Of a stretch of 41,340 nt of DNA, positions 24,049 through 32,228 are shown in pieces (positions within the stretch are counted from its first letter, which is position 1; each line of letters opens with the position of its first letter). Under the pieces are notes generated by a model. It searched no databases, had not been told where the DNA came from, and was given only the letters and a program-made list of their open reading frames with translations. Position numbers and translations under genes: made by a program. Where the stretch lies: NCBI GenBank assembly GCA_015233615.1, contig JADFXJ010000023.1, forward strand, positions 1-41,340. Reading direction: 5' to 3'. Origin of the DNA: Nitrospirota bacterium (GTDB taxonomy: Bacteria; Nitrospirota; Thermodesulfovibrionia; Thermodesulfovibrionales; Magnetobacteriaceae).

Positions 24049-24495
24049 TTATGATAGCCAGTTTTGGAAAAGAAACCTGTTGTTAATTCTGCTAATATCT
24101 TCAAAAACCCTGTCAGCACTTACCAAAGTACAACCATTTACGATGGCTATACTGGCTAACATAACGTCAATGTTATGCTTTTTGCTATTTTTCCCTGCTT
24201 GAGTTTCTGAATTCTTTAAGACGGCTTTTTAGCTCTCCGTAAATCTTAGCGCCTGACTCTGGGAGGGGTAAAACCTGGAAATCATTTCTCAGGCTTTTTA
24301 AGGTTGCCCTGAAAAATGCTTGCTGGTCTGGCTTTCCATTAAAAATACTGTATTCCTTTCATACAAACTTAAGACGGAAACATAAAGGCTGTCTGAACCC
24401 TTCAGAGTGGAAAGTTTGCGATAGATTTTTGTATGATTTTCCAAACTTTCATCATACAGAAAAACCAGAATATTTGTATCAAACAAAAAGTTCAT
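24049..24495 (-). pseudogene. PIN-domain toxin, two frameshifts
   Basis: The N-terminus MNFLFDTNILVFLYDESLEN has the first PIN acidic residue and reaches SVLSLYE (second). A shift near 24355 then leads to YSIFNGKPDQQAFFRATLKS, NDFQVLPLPESGAKIYGELK and SRLKEFRNSSREK. A second shift in an A-run leads to NIDVMLASIAIVNGCTLVSA and DRVFEDISRI, ending at 24049. Read together this is a full-length VapC-like ribonuclease with its acidic residues. It follows the antitoxin gene by 5 bp. As written it is inactive; the A-run shift could be a sequencing error, but the 2-nt shift less likely so. Confidence 0.78.
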
Positions 24496-24500
24496 ACAGA

Positions 24501-24767
24501 TTATTCATCATGTTTAAAGACAAAGTCTTCTCGAAATTCCTTGATCAGTTTAAGCAAATCTTTGCCATGGCCTTTTAACGGGCTTTCTTTATGTATCTTT
24601 TCCGCTAAAAGCGCCCACTTGGAAGGTTGCTCTCCCGTCTCTTTTGGGTGGGCGGTCTCTGCTTTATTGATAACCGTAACCGTTAACTTCTCACCTTCCG
24701 GCAAATCCACTTGCTCTAAAGGCTCAAGCAAGCCATGTGAAACTTTCACTTCAAAAGTTATCGTCAT
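24501..24767 (-). CDS. AF2212-like antitoxin
   Basis: The start at 24767 is set by AAAGGAGG, 7 nt upstream. The roughly 88-aa product opens with the antitoxin pattern MTITFEVKVSHGLLEPLEQV and DLPEGEKLTVTV, a small beta-rich DNA-binding type seen in front of PIN toxins. The C-terminal half (WALLAEKIHKESPLKGHGKD and LLKLIKEFREDFVFKHDE) would embrace the toxin. The next gene, 5 bp downstream, is the frameshifted PIN toxin, so this antitoxin is probably an orphan. It may still be made, and would repress its own promoter if like its relatives. Confidence 0.75.
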   Translation of the reverse strand: MTITFEVKVSHGLLEPLEQVDLPEGEKLTVTVINKAETAHPKETGEQPSKWALLAEKIHKESPLKGHGKDLLKLIKEFREDFVFKHDE

Positions 24768-25000
24768 CGTTTTGCCTCCTTTTGGCCTGTCTTCTGGCCG
24801 TTCTAAAGTGCCTTTCATGCTTACGGATTAAAGTTTCTACCCTTATTTTACCTTAGCGGTTATATAAGAGCAAACTATTTAACGAGTATCATAAACTAAT
24901 TCCTTTAATGGGTTAGTGGGATTGTAAATTATAGGATGGGAAAATGCAATTGAAATTACGCTAATATCTCAGTTTGGCAGGTGGTATTGGAGTAGTCCCA

Positions 25001-25107
25001 TCAAACGACCGTTTTTTCACCTTCAACCAAGGCGGCATCTACTTCAATGATCGCGTCCGGGACTTCCTCAAATCGTAGCGGCTCATTAACTTCAAAAATA
25101 TTTGTAA
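25001..25107 (-). pseudogene. short C-terminal gene fragment, family unknown
   Basis: The minus strand reads FEVNEPLRFEEVPDAIIEVD then AALVEGEKTVV and a stop, a protein-like end with no start codon upstream. It may be a relic of another small gene. The rest of the 24768-25173 gap is AT-rich and shows nothing else recognised. Confidence 0.3.
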
Positions 25108-25173
25108 TATATTACGGGGTTAATATATAATGAGATGACTTTGATCAGTGCTTTTACGCAAATTTAAATTAGA

Positions 25174-25917
25174 ATGAAGATCGACCTGACCGGAAAAATA
25201 GCACTCGTTACCGGAGGAGCCAGGGGTATCGGCCGGGATATATCGAAAACCCTCGCCGCGGCGGGAGCCTTTGTCGTCGCCGTATACAATAGCTCTGAGG
25301 AGGAGGCGCAGAGCCTTAAGGAGGCTCTCGGCGGTACCGGAGACATATTCAGGGCCGACGTGTCGGAGGAGGCGCAGGTTAAAGCTCTCTTCAGTCATGT
25401 GAGAAAGGTTTTTAAGACCCTCGACATACTGGTCAATAATGCGGGCGTTATTAAAGACACACTCCTGCTTGCCATGGAGGCTAAGGACTGGGACAGGGTA
25501 ATCAACGTAAACCTTCGCGGGACGTACCTCTCAAGCCGCTACGCCTCCGAACTCATGATGATAGGCCACGCCGGAAAAATTATAAACATATCGTCAATAG
25601 CGGCCGTGAAGTGTACGCGGGGACAATCGAATTACGCGGCTTCCAAAGGGGGGATAGTCTCCTTCACGAAAGCTTGTGCCGTGGAACTGGCCCCCAAGGG
25701 TATCCAGGTAAACGCAGTTTTGCCCGGAATGATTGACACTCAGATGAGTCAGCGTGTGCGCAAGCGCGCCGGAGAGGAGATCGTTAAGAGCATCCCCATG
25801 GGGCGCATCGGCACTACGGTGGAGGTGGCCAACCTCGTGGCATTTTTGGCCTCACCCCTGGCCGACTACATATCCGGACAGGCCATAGCCGTGGACGGAG
25901 GGCTTACAGCCTCGTGA
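25174..25917 (+). CDS. fabG: 3-oxoacyl-ACP/CoA reductase, FabG type
   Basis: The 247-aa short-chain dehydrogenase has the NADP motif TGGARGIG (13-20), NNAG (88-91), a catalytic Ser in NISSIAAV, and YAASK (Tyr154, Lys158). The end [15 protein letters not shown] is typical of FabG, which reduces 3-oxoacyl thioesters to (R)-3-hydroxyacyl thioesters. In this setting it could serve as the acetoacetyl reductase (PhaB role) supplying the PHA synthase downstream. It starts the cluster fabG-acpS-fabZ-KS; its stop overlaps the GTG start of acpS. No distinct ribosome binding site was seen. Confidence 0.9.
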   Translation: MKIDLTGKIALVTGGARGIGRDISKTLAAAGAFVVAVYNSSEEEAQSLKEALGGTGDIFRADVSEEAQVKALFSHVRKVFKTLDILVNNAGVIKDTLLLAMEAKDWDRVINVNLRGTYLSSRYASELMMIGHAGKIINISSIAAVKCTRGQSNYAASKGGIVSFTKACAVELAPKGIQVNAVLPGMIDTQMSQRVRKRAGEEIVKSIPMGRIGTTVEVANLVAFLASPLADYISGQAIAVDGGLTAS

Positions 25918-26330
25918 TCTACCATGGCATAGACATCGTGTACGTGCCTAAGTTCAGGGCGATTGCATCCAGGTGCGGAGCGTTTCTTACGGAACTGTTT
26001 ACCGCCGGCGAACTTAACGAGTGCATGGGAAGGCGCGAGCCTTTTATCTGCCTCGCCGGTCGTTTTGCCGCCAAGGAGGCATTCCTTAAGGCTCTCGGTA
26101 CCGGCTTTACCGCCTCCGGCGTGTTTAAGGAAATCGAGGTAATTTCGTCTCCTTCGGGCAAACCCATGGCACAGCTTACTGGATGGGCGGGGAAATTGGC
26201 GAATCTGCGCAAAACCGCATCCATCGCTCTTTCCATCTCCCATAGCGGGGAGTACGCCACCGCATCCGTTATTATTAACACTAGCACAAACACTTCGGAT
26301 GAAGCCGGATATTCGAAGGACGCAGGATAA
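25914..26330 (+). CDS. acpS: holo-ACP synthase
   Basis: The 138-aa product fits AcpS, which transfers phosphopantetheine to acyl carrier protein. Motifs are [10 protein letters not shown] (metal ligand Asp7), [19 protein letters not shown] (Glu55) and [16 protein letters not shown]. It starts with GTG overlapping the fabG stop (GTGA), so translation is coupled. The C-terminal tail ([17 protein letters not shown]) is extra to the family. A carrier protein gene is not found in the window, so the enzyme must act on an ACP encoded elsewhere. Confidence 0.87.
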   Translation: MIYHGIDIVYVPKFRAIASRCGAFLTELFTAGELNECMGRREPFICLAGRFAAKEAFLKALGTGFTASGVFKEIEVISSPSGKPMAQLTGWAGKLANLRKTASIALSISHSGEYATASVIINTSTNTSDEAGYSKDAG

Positions 26331-26341
26331 AAAGATAAAAC

Positions 26342-26833
26342 ATGCGATACTTACTCGTAGACAGGGTAACCAAATGGAATGCAGGCGAAAGTATAAATGG
26401 CGTAAAAAACGTAGCCATGACCGAAGATTTTCTCGAATTTCACTTCCCTAAGAGCCCGGTTATGCCGGGAGTGCTCCTGCTGGAGGCCATGGCCCAACTT
26501 GCCGGATGGCTCAGGGCGGCATCGTCGGATTTTGGCGAGTGGTTTTTACTTCAACGCGTTGACAAGTGTAAGTTTTACGGCTTTGCCTTGCCGGGCGACC
26601 AGATAGAGATAGAGGTTAAGGCACTCGATAGCATCGATGGCATCGCCGGCGCCTCTGCGGATACTTCACCGGCAGCCGCATCGACGGCGAGCTTTAGCGC
26701 GGTAGGTTTCGTAAACGGCAAGAAAAAGGTCGTTGCCGAGTTTTCCGGAATCGTTACACCTCTTGGCGAACTCGAAGAAATGGAAGAGCAGCGAAGGTTC
26801 TTCAATATACTCACAAGGCAACTACAGTTGTGA
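26342..26833 (+). CDS. fabZ: 3-hydroxyacyl-ACP dehydratase, FabZ family
   Basis: The 163-aa hot-dog-fold protein carries HFPKSPVMPGVLLLEAMAQ with catalytic His34 and Glu48, then VDKCKFYGFALPGDQIEIEV. An Ala/Ser-rich insertion (about residues 100-120, AGASADTSPAAASTASF) separates the last strands, which is unusual. FabZ removes water from 3-hydroxyacyl-ACP, or hydrates enoyl thioesters in the reverse direction. It begins 11 nt after acpS and precedes the ketosynthase, so it is likely one transcript. Confidence 0.87.
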   Translation: MRYLLVDRVTKWNAGESINGVKNVAMTEDFLEFHFPKSPVMPGVLLLEAMAQLAGWLRAASSDFGEWFLLQRVDKCKFYGFALPGDQIEIEVKALDSIDGIAGASADTSPAAASTASFSAVGFVNGKKKVVAEFSGIVTPLGELEEMEEQRRFFNILTRQLQL

Positions 26834-26908
26834 AAGTATACAATAGAACATGATGCAATTATTTGGCAGGGGGCAGTATGACAGAGTGCAGTGTGACAGG
26901 GTGCAGTT

Positions 26909-28273
26909 GTGACCGGTAAGGGAGTCGCCATAACGGGCATGGGCCTTGTAACTTCCCTCGGCACGGGGGTTCAGGAGAACTTTGCCGCCGTTACCGGGCA
27001 TAAGACCGGCTTAGCCCGTTACCCAAGGGAAGGCTGCCCGGAGAATTTCCAGTACATGGGCAAGGTGAATCTGCAGCCATATCCTTTCGAAATACCGGTA
27101 AAGCTACAGAGCCAGATGAAGTTTCTAAACCGCGGATCGGTTCTTGGTTTTGCCGCGGCTCTCGATGCCATACGCCATGCCGGCCTGCATCCCGCTTACG
27201 GCAACCCTCTGCGCACCGGTGCCGGTAACCCTCCGCAAAAAGCCGAAACGGTTGAAACGGCCGAAACCGAAATGGCTGGCATAGCACCCTCCAGAAGGGC
27301 CCTCTACGTCGCATCCGGAGACCTTACGAAGGTTGGATACGACTTCATGTACCCGGCACTGAAAGACGCCACCCGGGGAACATTCCGCAACGTGGACACT
27401 CACAAACTCAACTCCTCCACGTTGAAAAAGGTAAACCCTTTCTTTCTCCTCGAATCGATTTCCAATAACCTTTTTAGCGTACTCAGTGCCTTCGTTAATT
27501 TCATGGGGCCAAACACGACCATAGCCACCCTCTCGCCATGTGGCGCGCAGGCGCTGGAGTTCGCGGCCCGCTCCATTTCCCAGGGCAGGGCCGACATAGC
27601 CCTGGCCGTAGGTTGTGGAAACTGGATAACGGAGGTGCCACTGTACGAGATGTCCGGTCTGGGGCTGTTGTCCCGGTGCTTAAGCGGCGAGAGATCGTTC
27701 AGGCCTTTTGACCGTACCAGGGACGGCTTCATTCCCTCGGAGGGGGGGGCGGCCATAGTGCTGGAGAACGAGCAGGTTGCAAAGCAGCGAGGAGCGACGA
27801 TACACGCCGTCGTGAGGGGATTTGGAAGTGCCATAGAATACTCCGGTGGCTCGTCCATAAGCGTTCCCGACATGGTTATCGAAAGGGTTATAGAAGGGGC
27901 TCTCAGGGACGCAGGCCTGGATCTTGAGGACATGGCCTTCATATGTCCCCACGGAAGTGCCACGGTCAAAGGCGACAGGTCCGAGTTAAACTCCGTTCGT
28001 ACTCTGTGTGGCGGGGCTGCCGTGCCTGTGTGCGGATTGAAACCCTATACCGGGCATATGGCGGCGGCAAGCGACATAGCCGAGGCGATTATAGGCGTAA
28101 TGGCCCTGAAAAATGGTATGGTTCCCGGTACGCTCAACTTCCGGGGAGCCGGTGAAGCCTTTAAAACCCTTCCCATAAGCGCCAATCACGTGCCAACCAA
28201 CGGCAAGGTCTTCGTAACCATAAGTTACGGCCTCGGTGCCCAGTCATCGGCAGTGGTGCTGGAGGCTGTCTGA
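26909..28273 (+). CDS. beta-ketoacyl-ACP synthase (KAS I/II type)
   Basis: The 454-aa thiolase-fold enzyme has the catalytic triad Cys211 (TLSPCGAQALEFA), His348 (CPHGSATVKGD) and His383 (KPYTGHMAAAS), with SYGLGAQSSAVVLEAV at the C-terminus. It starts ITGMGLVTSLGTG like FabF. The Cys context SPCGA differs from the usual TACATG/SSS, and an insertion rich in Ala/Glu/Thr lies near residues 102-125, so it is a divergent subgroup and its substrate is uncertain. The start is GTG with a weak ribosome site, within short GTGCAGT repeats. It closes the fabG-acpS-fabZ-KS set, about 160 bp before the PHA gene group. Confidence 0.88.
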   Translation: MTGKGVAITGMGLVTSLGTGVQENFAAVTGHKTGLARYPREGCPENFQYMGKVNLQPYPFEIPVKLQSQMKFLNRGSVLGFAAALDAIRHAGLHPAYGNPLRTGAGNPPQKAETVETAETEMAGIAPSRRALYVASGDLTKVGYDFMYPALKDATRGTFRNVDTHKLNSSTLKKVNPFFLLESISNNLFSVLSAFVNFMGPNTTIATLSPCGAQALEFAARSISQGRADIALAVGCGNWITEVPLYEMSGLGLLSRCLSGERSFRPFDRTRDGFIPSEGGAAIVLENEQVAKQRGATIHAVVRGFGSAIEYSGGSSISVPDMVIERVIEGALRDAGLDLEDMAFICPHGSATVKGDRSELNSVRTLCGGAAVPVCGLKPYTGHMAAASDIAEAIIGVMALKNGMVPGTLNFRGAGEAFKTLPISANHVPTNGKVFVTISYGLGAQSSAVVLEAV

Positions 28274-28279
28274 TTTGGC

Positions 28280-28353
28280 TTGACACACATTTCCATTTTG
28301 GTATAACACATTTCCATTTTGGCTTGACTTATTTCTTTGAAAGGATATATTAT
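28280..28353 (+). promoter_or_regulatory. tandem promoters overlapping 17-bp direct repeats, upstream of the PHA genes
   Basis: ACACATTTCCATTTTGG occurs at 28285-28301 and 28306-28322, 21 bp apart, that is two helical turns. TTGACA 28280-28285 with TATAAC 28302-28307 (16-bp spacer) makes one promoter. TTGACT 28324-28329 with TATTAT 28348-28353 (18 bp) makes a second, just after the repeats. The repeats could bind a regulator of PHA synthesis. Confidence 0.5.
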
Positions 28354-28411
28354 AGCCTTGTATTAGAAGTATTAGAAATGTAGTAATTATGAAGGAGGAG
28401 ACACTTCGGTT

Positions 28412-28435
28412 ATGAACAGGTCTTTTAAGCCATGA
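28412..28435 (+). other. 7-codon leader frame overlapping the phasin start
   Basis: After AAGGAGGAG at 28392-28400, an ATG starts MNRSFKP. Its TGA (28433-28435) overlaps the ATG of the next gene (28432-28434). The phasin-like ORF has no closer ribosome site, so reinitiation after this leader may set its translation. Confidence 0.4.
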
Positions 28436-28863
28436 GCGACGATTTATTAAAGAATCTAATGAACCTGTATTCCAATCCTTTGTTTAAGAACGCATTCAAG
28501 GATTATTTTACCAGGATGCAGGAAGAAGGCATGGAGGCAGCGAGAAAGGCATTTAATCTTTCGCCTGAAAAAAACAATTTCATGTTGGGGGCAAATGCCT
28601 TCGAGAAAATGATAGAGTTTTACTCCGACCTGGGCTTCGTTTCGCGGAAGAAGTATGACGAGCTTTTAAAAGAGAACGATGATCTCCGCAAGGAAAACGC
28701 CTTTTTAAAAGACACCATGCACAGGATGAACGTAGAGGTATTCACAGACGGAAGCAAGTCTATGCAGGAAGCATGGAAAAACACTCTCGAAAAGCAGACG
28801 GAAATGAGTAAGGAGCTAACAAAGTCTTTTTTCGACTTCTTTAAGGGAATGTCGAAAAAATAG
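28432..28863 (+). CDS. phasin-like PHA granule-associated protein
   Basis: The 143-aa all-helical product (MSDDLLKNLMNLYSNPLFKN, VSRKKYDELLKENDDLRKEN, ELTKSFFDFFKGMSKK) has a central coiled coil with amphipathic helices on both sides, as in phasins and PhaE/PhaR-like regulators. It lacks enzyme motifs and a signal peptide. Its place directly upstream of phaE and phaC and after the tandem promoter supports a role on PHA granules or as a synthase partner. The family match is by layout, not by a diagnostic motif. Confidence 0.6.
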   Translation: MSDDLLKNLMNLYSNPLFKNAFKDYFTRMQEEGMEAARKAFNLSPEKNNFMLGANAFEKMIEFYSDLGFVSRKKYDELLKENDDLRKENAFLKDTMHRMNVEVFTDGSKSMQEAWKNTLEKQTEMSKELTKSFFDFFKGMSKK

Positions 28864-29118
28864 TCTCCCTTCACTGCGGAGATACGTTGGCCGTCGGAAT
28901 AGTAGAGCAATTCGATAAATGAGGGTACGTTGGCAACTTCCCGCTAATAGTGGAAAATTGTGTTTAACGGCCTGGATACTATCGCTTAGCCAATCGTTGG
29001 CCAATAATTGTTTGGACAATAAATAGATAATCGTTTGGCCAATATCGAAAAGATTACACGGCAGAATGGCCGCTTTGGGGCGGCCAAAAAACCTAAATGA
29101 ATTGAGGAGGACAAAAAG

Positions 29119-30222
29119 ATGGAAGGTAGTGCATCTTTTTTCGACTCGTTGTTGAAGGGACAGAAAGAATTCATCGATAACTGGATGAGCACTGCCACGA
29201 ACATGCAAAAAACCTTTTTCTCCATGGGTATGCCAAAGGAAGGCGCCATGGGAGGGGACATATTTGGTATGTACAACTCGTGGCTTAAGACAATAGGCAA
29301 ATCCTACGACGAAATGATGAAGCTCCAACCCTCCGGCTTAGGGAAAGACACGGCGTCGAAGCTTTTTCGTAGTTTTGATTCATACATGAAGGTGTTCGAG
29401 TTATGGTCACCACTTTTGAGAGCCATGCAGGAAAACACTTTAAACCCGGACGCATATAAGGATCTCCTGGATCCGGCCAAGTACAAAGAGCTCCTCGACA
29501 AGGTTTTTGGCTTTACCTCGCCTGAGGCCGCAGCCGAGATGTTCGGACAAGCCTCCAAACTCATCGAGACCTGGGGCTCCGCAGCACAGAACTACGTTAA
29601 CCCCTGGGCGGACGCCTTACAGAAAAACCTGAACATATTCACCGACATTGGATCGTCCGCAGACCCTAATGCCAGCATGAACATGTTCCATAACCTCTAC
29701 AACGCCTTCGAGCATACCATCGGCAAAGTCTTCAAAACTCCCCAGGTCGGCAAGGACAGGGAGAAACTCGAACTCATACTGCGCACCATGGACATGTATT
29801 CCGTTTATATAGCCCGGAGCGCAGAGTTCCAGCATAACATGTACCTGGCCGGTGAGAAGGCCATGAAAAAGGTGATCGAGACTATCGCAGCAAAGGTTAA
29901 GGCAGGAGAGGAAGTAAAGAGCTATAACGAGTTCTACAAAATATGGAGCGACGTCAACGAGGCCCAATACTTCGAGCTCTTCAACACGGAGGAGTTCTCC
30001 AAAGTGCAGGGCATGCTTTTGGAGTCGGCACTCGAATTCAGGAGGCAATTCCACAAGCTACTGGAGCTCTTCCTGGTAGACCTGCCCATTCCGGTGCGCT
30101 CTGAAATGGACGACGTATATAAGACTATATACGAGCTCAAAAAGAGAGTCCGCGCCCTGGAGAAAAAAGGAAGCTCGAAAATTGAAAAGACTGAAAAGAC
30201 TGAGAAGGAGGTGGTAATATGA
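29119..30222 (+). CDS. phaE: class III PHA synthase subunit PhaE
   Basis: The 367-aa helical protein has PhaE features: MEGSASFFDSLLKGQKEFID, a WGSAAQNYVNPWADALQK segment, and the C-terminal VDLPIPVRSEMDDVYKTIYE and LKKRVRALEKKG coiled coil. PhaE partners PhaC to form active class III synthase that polymerises (R)-3-hydroxyacyl-CoA. AGGAGG precedes the ATG by 8 nt. Its stop overlaps the phaC ATG (ATGA). The 255-bp gap before it includes TTTGGCCAAT-type short repeats and a GGCCGC/GCGGCC hairpin (29068-29085) without a T-run. Confidence 0.9.
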   Translation: MEGSASFFDSLLKGQKEFIDNWMSTATNMQKTFFSMGMPKEGAMGGDIFGMYNSWLKTIGKSYDEMMKLQPSGLGKDTASKLFRSFDSYMKVFELWSPLLRAMQENTLNPDAYKDLLDPAKYKELLDKVFGFTSPEAAAEMFGQASKLIETWGSAAQNYVNPWADALQKNLNIFTDIGSSADPNASMNMFHNLYNAFEHTIGKVFKTPQVGKDREKLELILRTMDMYSVYIARSAEFQHNMYLAGEKAMKKVIETIAAKVKAGEEVKSYNEFYKIWSDVNEAQYFELFNTEEFSKVQGMLLESALEFRRQFHKLLELFLVDLPIPVRSEMDDVYKTIYELKKRVRALEKKGSSKIEKTEKTEKEVVI

Positions 30223-31337
30223 AAACACCTTTTTTAACTTTTGACACAAAAAACATCTCGAAAGAACTTAACGACCTGGGCCAGAAGATACTCAAAGGGT
30301 CCGAGACAATCATGGGGCTCGAAGATATAGACGTTGGCGTTACACCGAAAGACCTGGTCTTTCAGCAGGATAAGATGAAGCTCTACCACTACAAAAACGA
30401 AGGGAAGGTCACCTGCCCGGTGCCGGTGCTCATCGTGTACGCTCTAGTTAACAAAGAGTATATGCTGGACATTCAGCCCGACAGGAGTATAGTAAGAAAC
30501 CTGCTCAACCATGGTCTGGACCTCTATATAATAGACTGGGGTTACCCCACCAAGGCCGACATGTACGTATCCCTCGACGATTACATAAACGTTTACCTCG
30601 ATGACGCAGTAGACTTCATCAGGGAAAGCACCCACTCCGACAAGGTTAACCTCATGGGAATTTGCCAGGGTGGCACGTTCAGCGCCATGTATTCGTCTAT
30701 TCATCCGGAAAAGATTAAAAACCTGATTACCCTCGTTACTCCCATCGACTTCTCGGTGAAAAAAGGCCTCCTTTTTAACTGGTCAAGGAACATCAACGCC
30801 GATACCCTTGTCGATACGTACGGAGTGATTCCCGGCGACTTCCTTAACAACGGCTTCCTCATGCTCATGCCCATTACTCTGAACGTGGGCAAATACGTGG
30901 GCATGGTAGACGTCATATCGGACAAGGAAAAACTCCTCAACTTTATGAGGATGGAAAAATGGATATTCGACAGCCCGGACCAGGCTGGTGAGTGCATGAG
31001 GCAATTCATCAAAGACATGTACCAGGAAAACAAGCTGGCCAAGGGCACCCTTAAAATCGGCGACAAAGAGGTCAACCTCAAAAACGCTACCATGCCCCTG
31101 TTAAATATCTTCGCTAACGCAGATCACATAGTTCCACCGGATGCCACAAAACCGCTGAACGATCTGATCGGAAGCACGGATAAAGAATTATACGAGTTTA
31201 AAGGCGGCCACATCGGCGTTTTCGTTGGAGGAAAGTCCCAGAAGGAACTCGCCCCGGCCATATCGGCATGGCTCCACAAGAGGGCCGATGGCGAAAAACA
31301 CGCCAAGAAAGCTAAACCGGCAACAGAAAGCCATTAA
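30219..31337 (+). CDS. phaC: class III polyhydroxyalkanoate synthase PhaC
   Basis: The 372-aa alpha/beta hydrolase-fold polymerase has the lipase-like box GICQGG with nucleophile Cys149, plus Asp302 (FANADHIVPP) and His331 (KGGHIGVFVGG). These are exactly the catalytic positions described for Allochromatium PhaC. YIIDWGYP is also typical. The length fits class III, which needs PhaE; that gene overlaps it by 4 nt. It polymerises hydroxyacyl-CoA on cytoplasmic granules. The C-terminal Lys-rich tail (EKHAKKAKPATESH) is variable. A terminator follows 55 bp later, closing the operon. Confidence 0.95.
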   Translation: MKTPFLTFDTKNISKELNDLGQKILKGSETIMGLEDIDVGVTPKDLVFQQDKMKLYHYKNEGKVTCPVPVLIVYALVNKEYMLDIQPDRSIVRNLLNHGLDLYIIDWGYPTKADMYVSLDDYINVYLDDAVDFIRESTHSDKVNLMGICQGGTFSAMYSSIHPEKIKNLITLVTPIDFSVKKGLLFNWSRNINADTLVDTYGVIPGDFLNNGFLMLMPITLNVGKYVGMVDVISDKEKLLNFMRMEKWIFDSPDQAGECMRQFIKDMYQENKLAKGTLKIGDKEVNLKNATMPLLNIFANADHIVPPDATKPLNDLIGSTDKELYEFKGGHIGVFVGGKSQKELAPAISAWLHKRADGEKHAKKAKPATESH

Positions 31338-31391
31338 CAAAATATAAATCGGTAACGAAATACAGACCGGTAACGAATTGTAAATCTGCAG

Positions 31392-31419
31392 GCGGGCCAC
31401 CATGGCCCGCTTGTTTTTT
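31392..31419 (+). terminator. rho-independent terminator after phaC
   Basis: GCGGGCCA, loop CCA, TGGCCCGC (31392-31410) forms a perfect 8-bp GC-rich stem, followed by TTGTTTTTT. It lies 55 bp after the phaC stop. Confidence 0.85.
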
Positions 31420-31449
31420 CCCGCGTGGACTGGCCCGAAATTAAAGAGT

Positions 31450-31479
31450 TTGACGAAATCTCGAAAAACCTTGTACAAT
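31450..31479 (+). promoter_or_regulatory. promoter of tRNA-Leu
   Basis: TTGACG 31450-31455, an 18-bp spacer and TACAAT 31474-31479 with TG one base before it. The tRNA begins 16 nt further on. Confidence 0.65.
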
Positions 31480-31495
31480 TAGCAATGTTAATAAC

Positions 31496-31577
31496 GCGAG
31501 AGTGGCGGAACTGGCAGACGCGCTGGACTTAGGATCCAGTGCCGCAAGGCATAGGGGTTCGACTCCCCTCTTTCGCA
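31496..31577 (+). tRNA. tRNA-Leu (anticodon UAG)
   Basis: The 82-nt cloverleaf has acceptor stem GCGAGAG paired with CTTTCGC, discriminator A and anticodon stem CTGGA/TCCAG with loop CTTAGGA, giving anticodon TAG at 31530-31532. It has a long variable arm (TGCCGCAAGGCA) typical of class II tRNAs, and T-loop GGTTCGACTCC. CCA is not encoded. It reads CUN leucine codons, chiefly CUA and CUG. Confidence 0.95.
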
Positions 31578-31680
31578 TTTCCCGACCGGCGGAGGGTACC
31601 GTGGAAGCATCGTATCCATTTTTACCGGAGATTATTATAACATTAATTATCGGCATGATCTGCCAACGTGAGCTATTAAC

Positions 31681-32223
31681 TTGAAAATACAACTCAATCG
31701 TATAATAAATATCTTCGGTAATCTAAAAGAAGCGCTACATAATCTGTATTCGATAGTTAATAATACCGCAAAGATAGAAAAGGGCTTGGAAGGATTTCTG
31801 TGCCCGATGCAGATGTTTTTCGAATTATCGGGTAATGGTTTTAACTATAATGCGTTTAAAATGCTGAAACATGACTTAAACGTAAAGCGAATCTATTTGA
31901 CAAACATAGTGTTTTCATACCTCCGCGACGTTGCCGGTGCCGTAAAAGTTGTAAATGCCATAAAAGTTATAAGTGCCGTAAAAGTTCCGGGTGTCGTAGA
32001 AGAATCCATCGGGACGCCATCGTCGTTTAATCTTTCGAAGGATTCGATAACCGCGGTAAATAAATCGCCGGCCGGTATTTTTCGAACAAGAGCCGAATCC
32101 CACAATAAATTGACGCCCATCGGGAACGTTATATCCGTGCCGGTATTCATAATTGGTGTTATTTACGCGATTATTACGAATATACGAAAATATATCGCTA
32201 ATTTTTTAAAGCACCGGTTGTAA
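31681..32223 (+). CDS. hypothetical protein, 180 aa
   Basis: A frame from TTG 31681 to 32223 has no ribosome binding site and no known family. It is Asn/Lys/Ile-rich, shows short internal repeats (AVKVVNAIKVISAVKVPGVV) and ends with one hydrophobic helix (VISVPVFIIGVIYAIITNI) and a basic tail. It ends 5 bp before the SNF2 gene, which makes co-transcription plausible. It might be a real small membrane protein or low-complexity noise. Confidence 0.35.
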   Translation: MKIQLNRIINIFGNLKEALHNLYSIVNNTAKIEKGLEGFLCPMQMFFELSGNGFNYNAFKMLKHDLNVKRIYLTNIVFSYLRDVAGAVKVVNAIKVISAVKVPGVVEESIGTPSSFNLSKDSITAVNKSPAGIFRTRAESHNKLTPIGNVISVPVFIIGVIYAIITNIRKYIANFLKHRL

Positions 32224-32228
32224 AGCTG

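Noticed and set aside
29068-29085. GGCCGC/GCGGCC hairpin before phaE as a terminator
   Set aside because: It is followed by A residues, not T, and sits inside an operon; at most it could be an RNA-processing or stability hairpin.
31496-32223. Genomic-island attachment site at tRNA-Leu
   Set aside because: No integrase gene and no obvious repeat of the tRNA 3' end were seen within the window, so this stays only a possibility.
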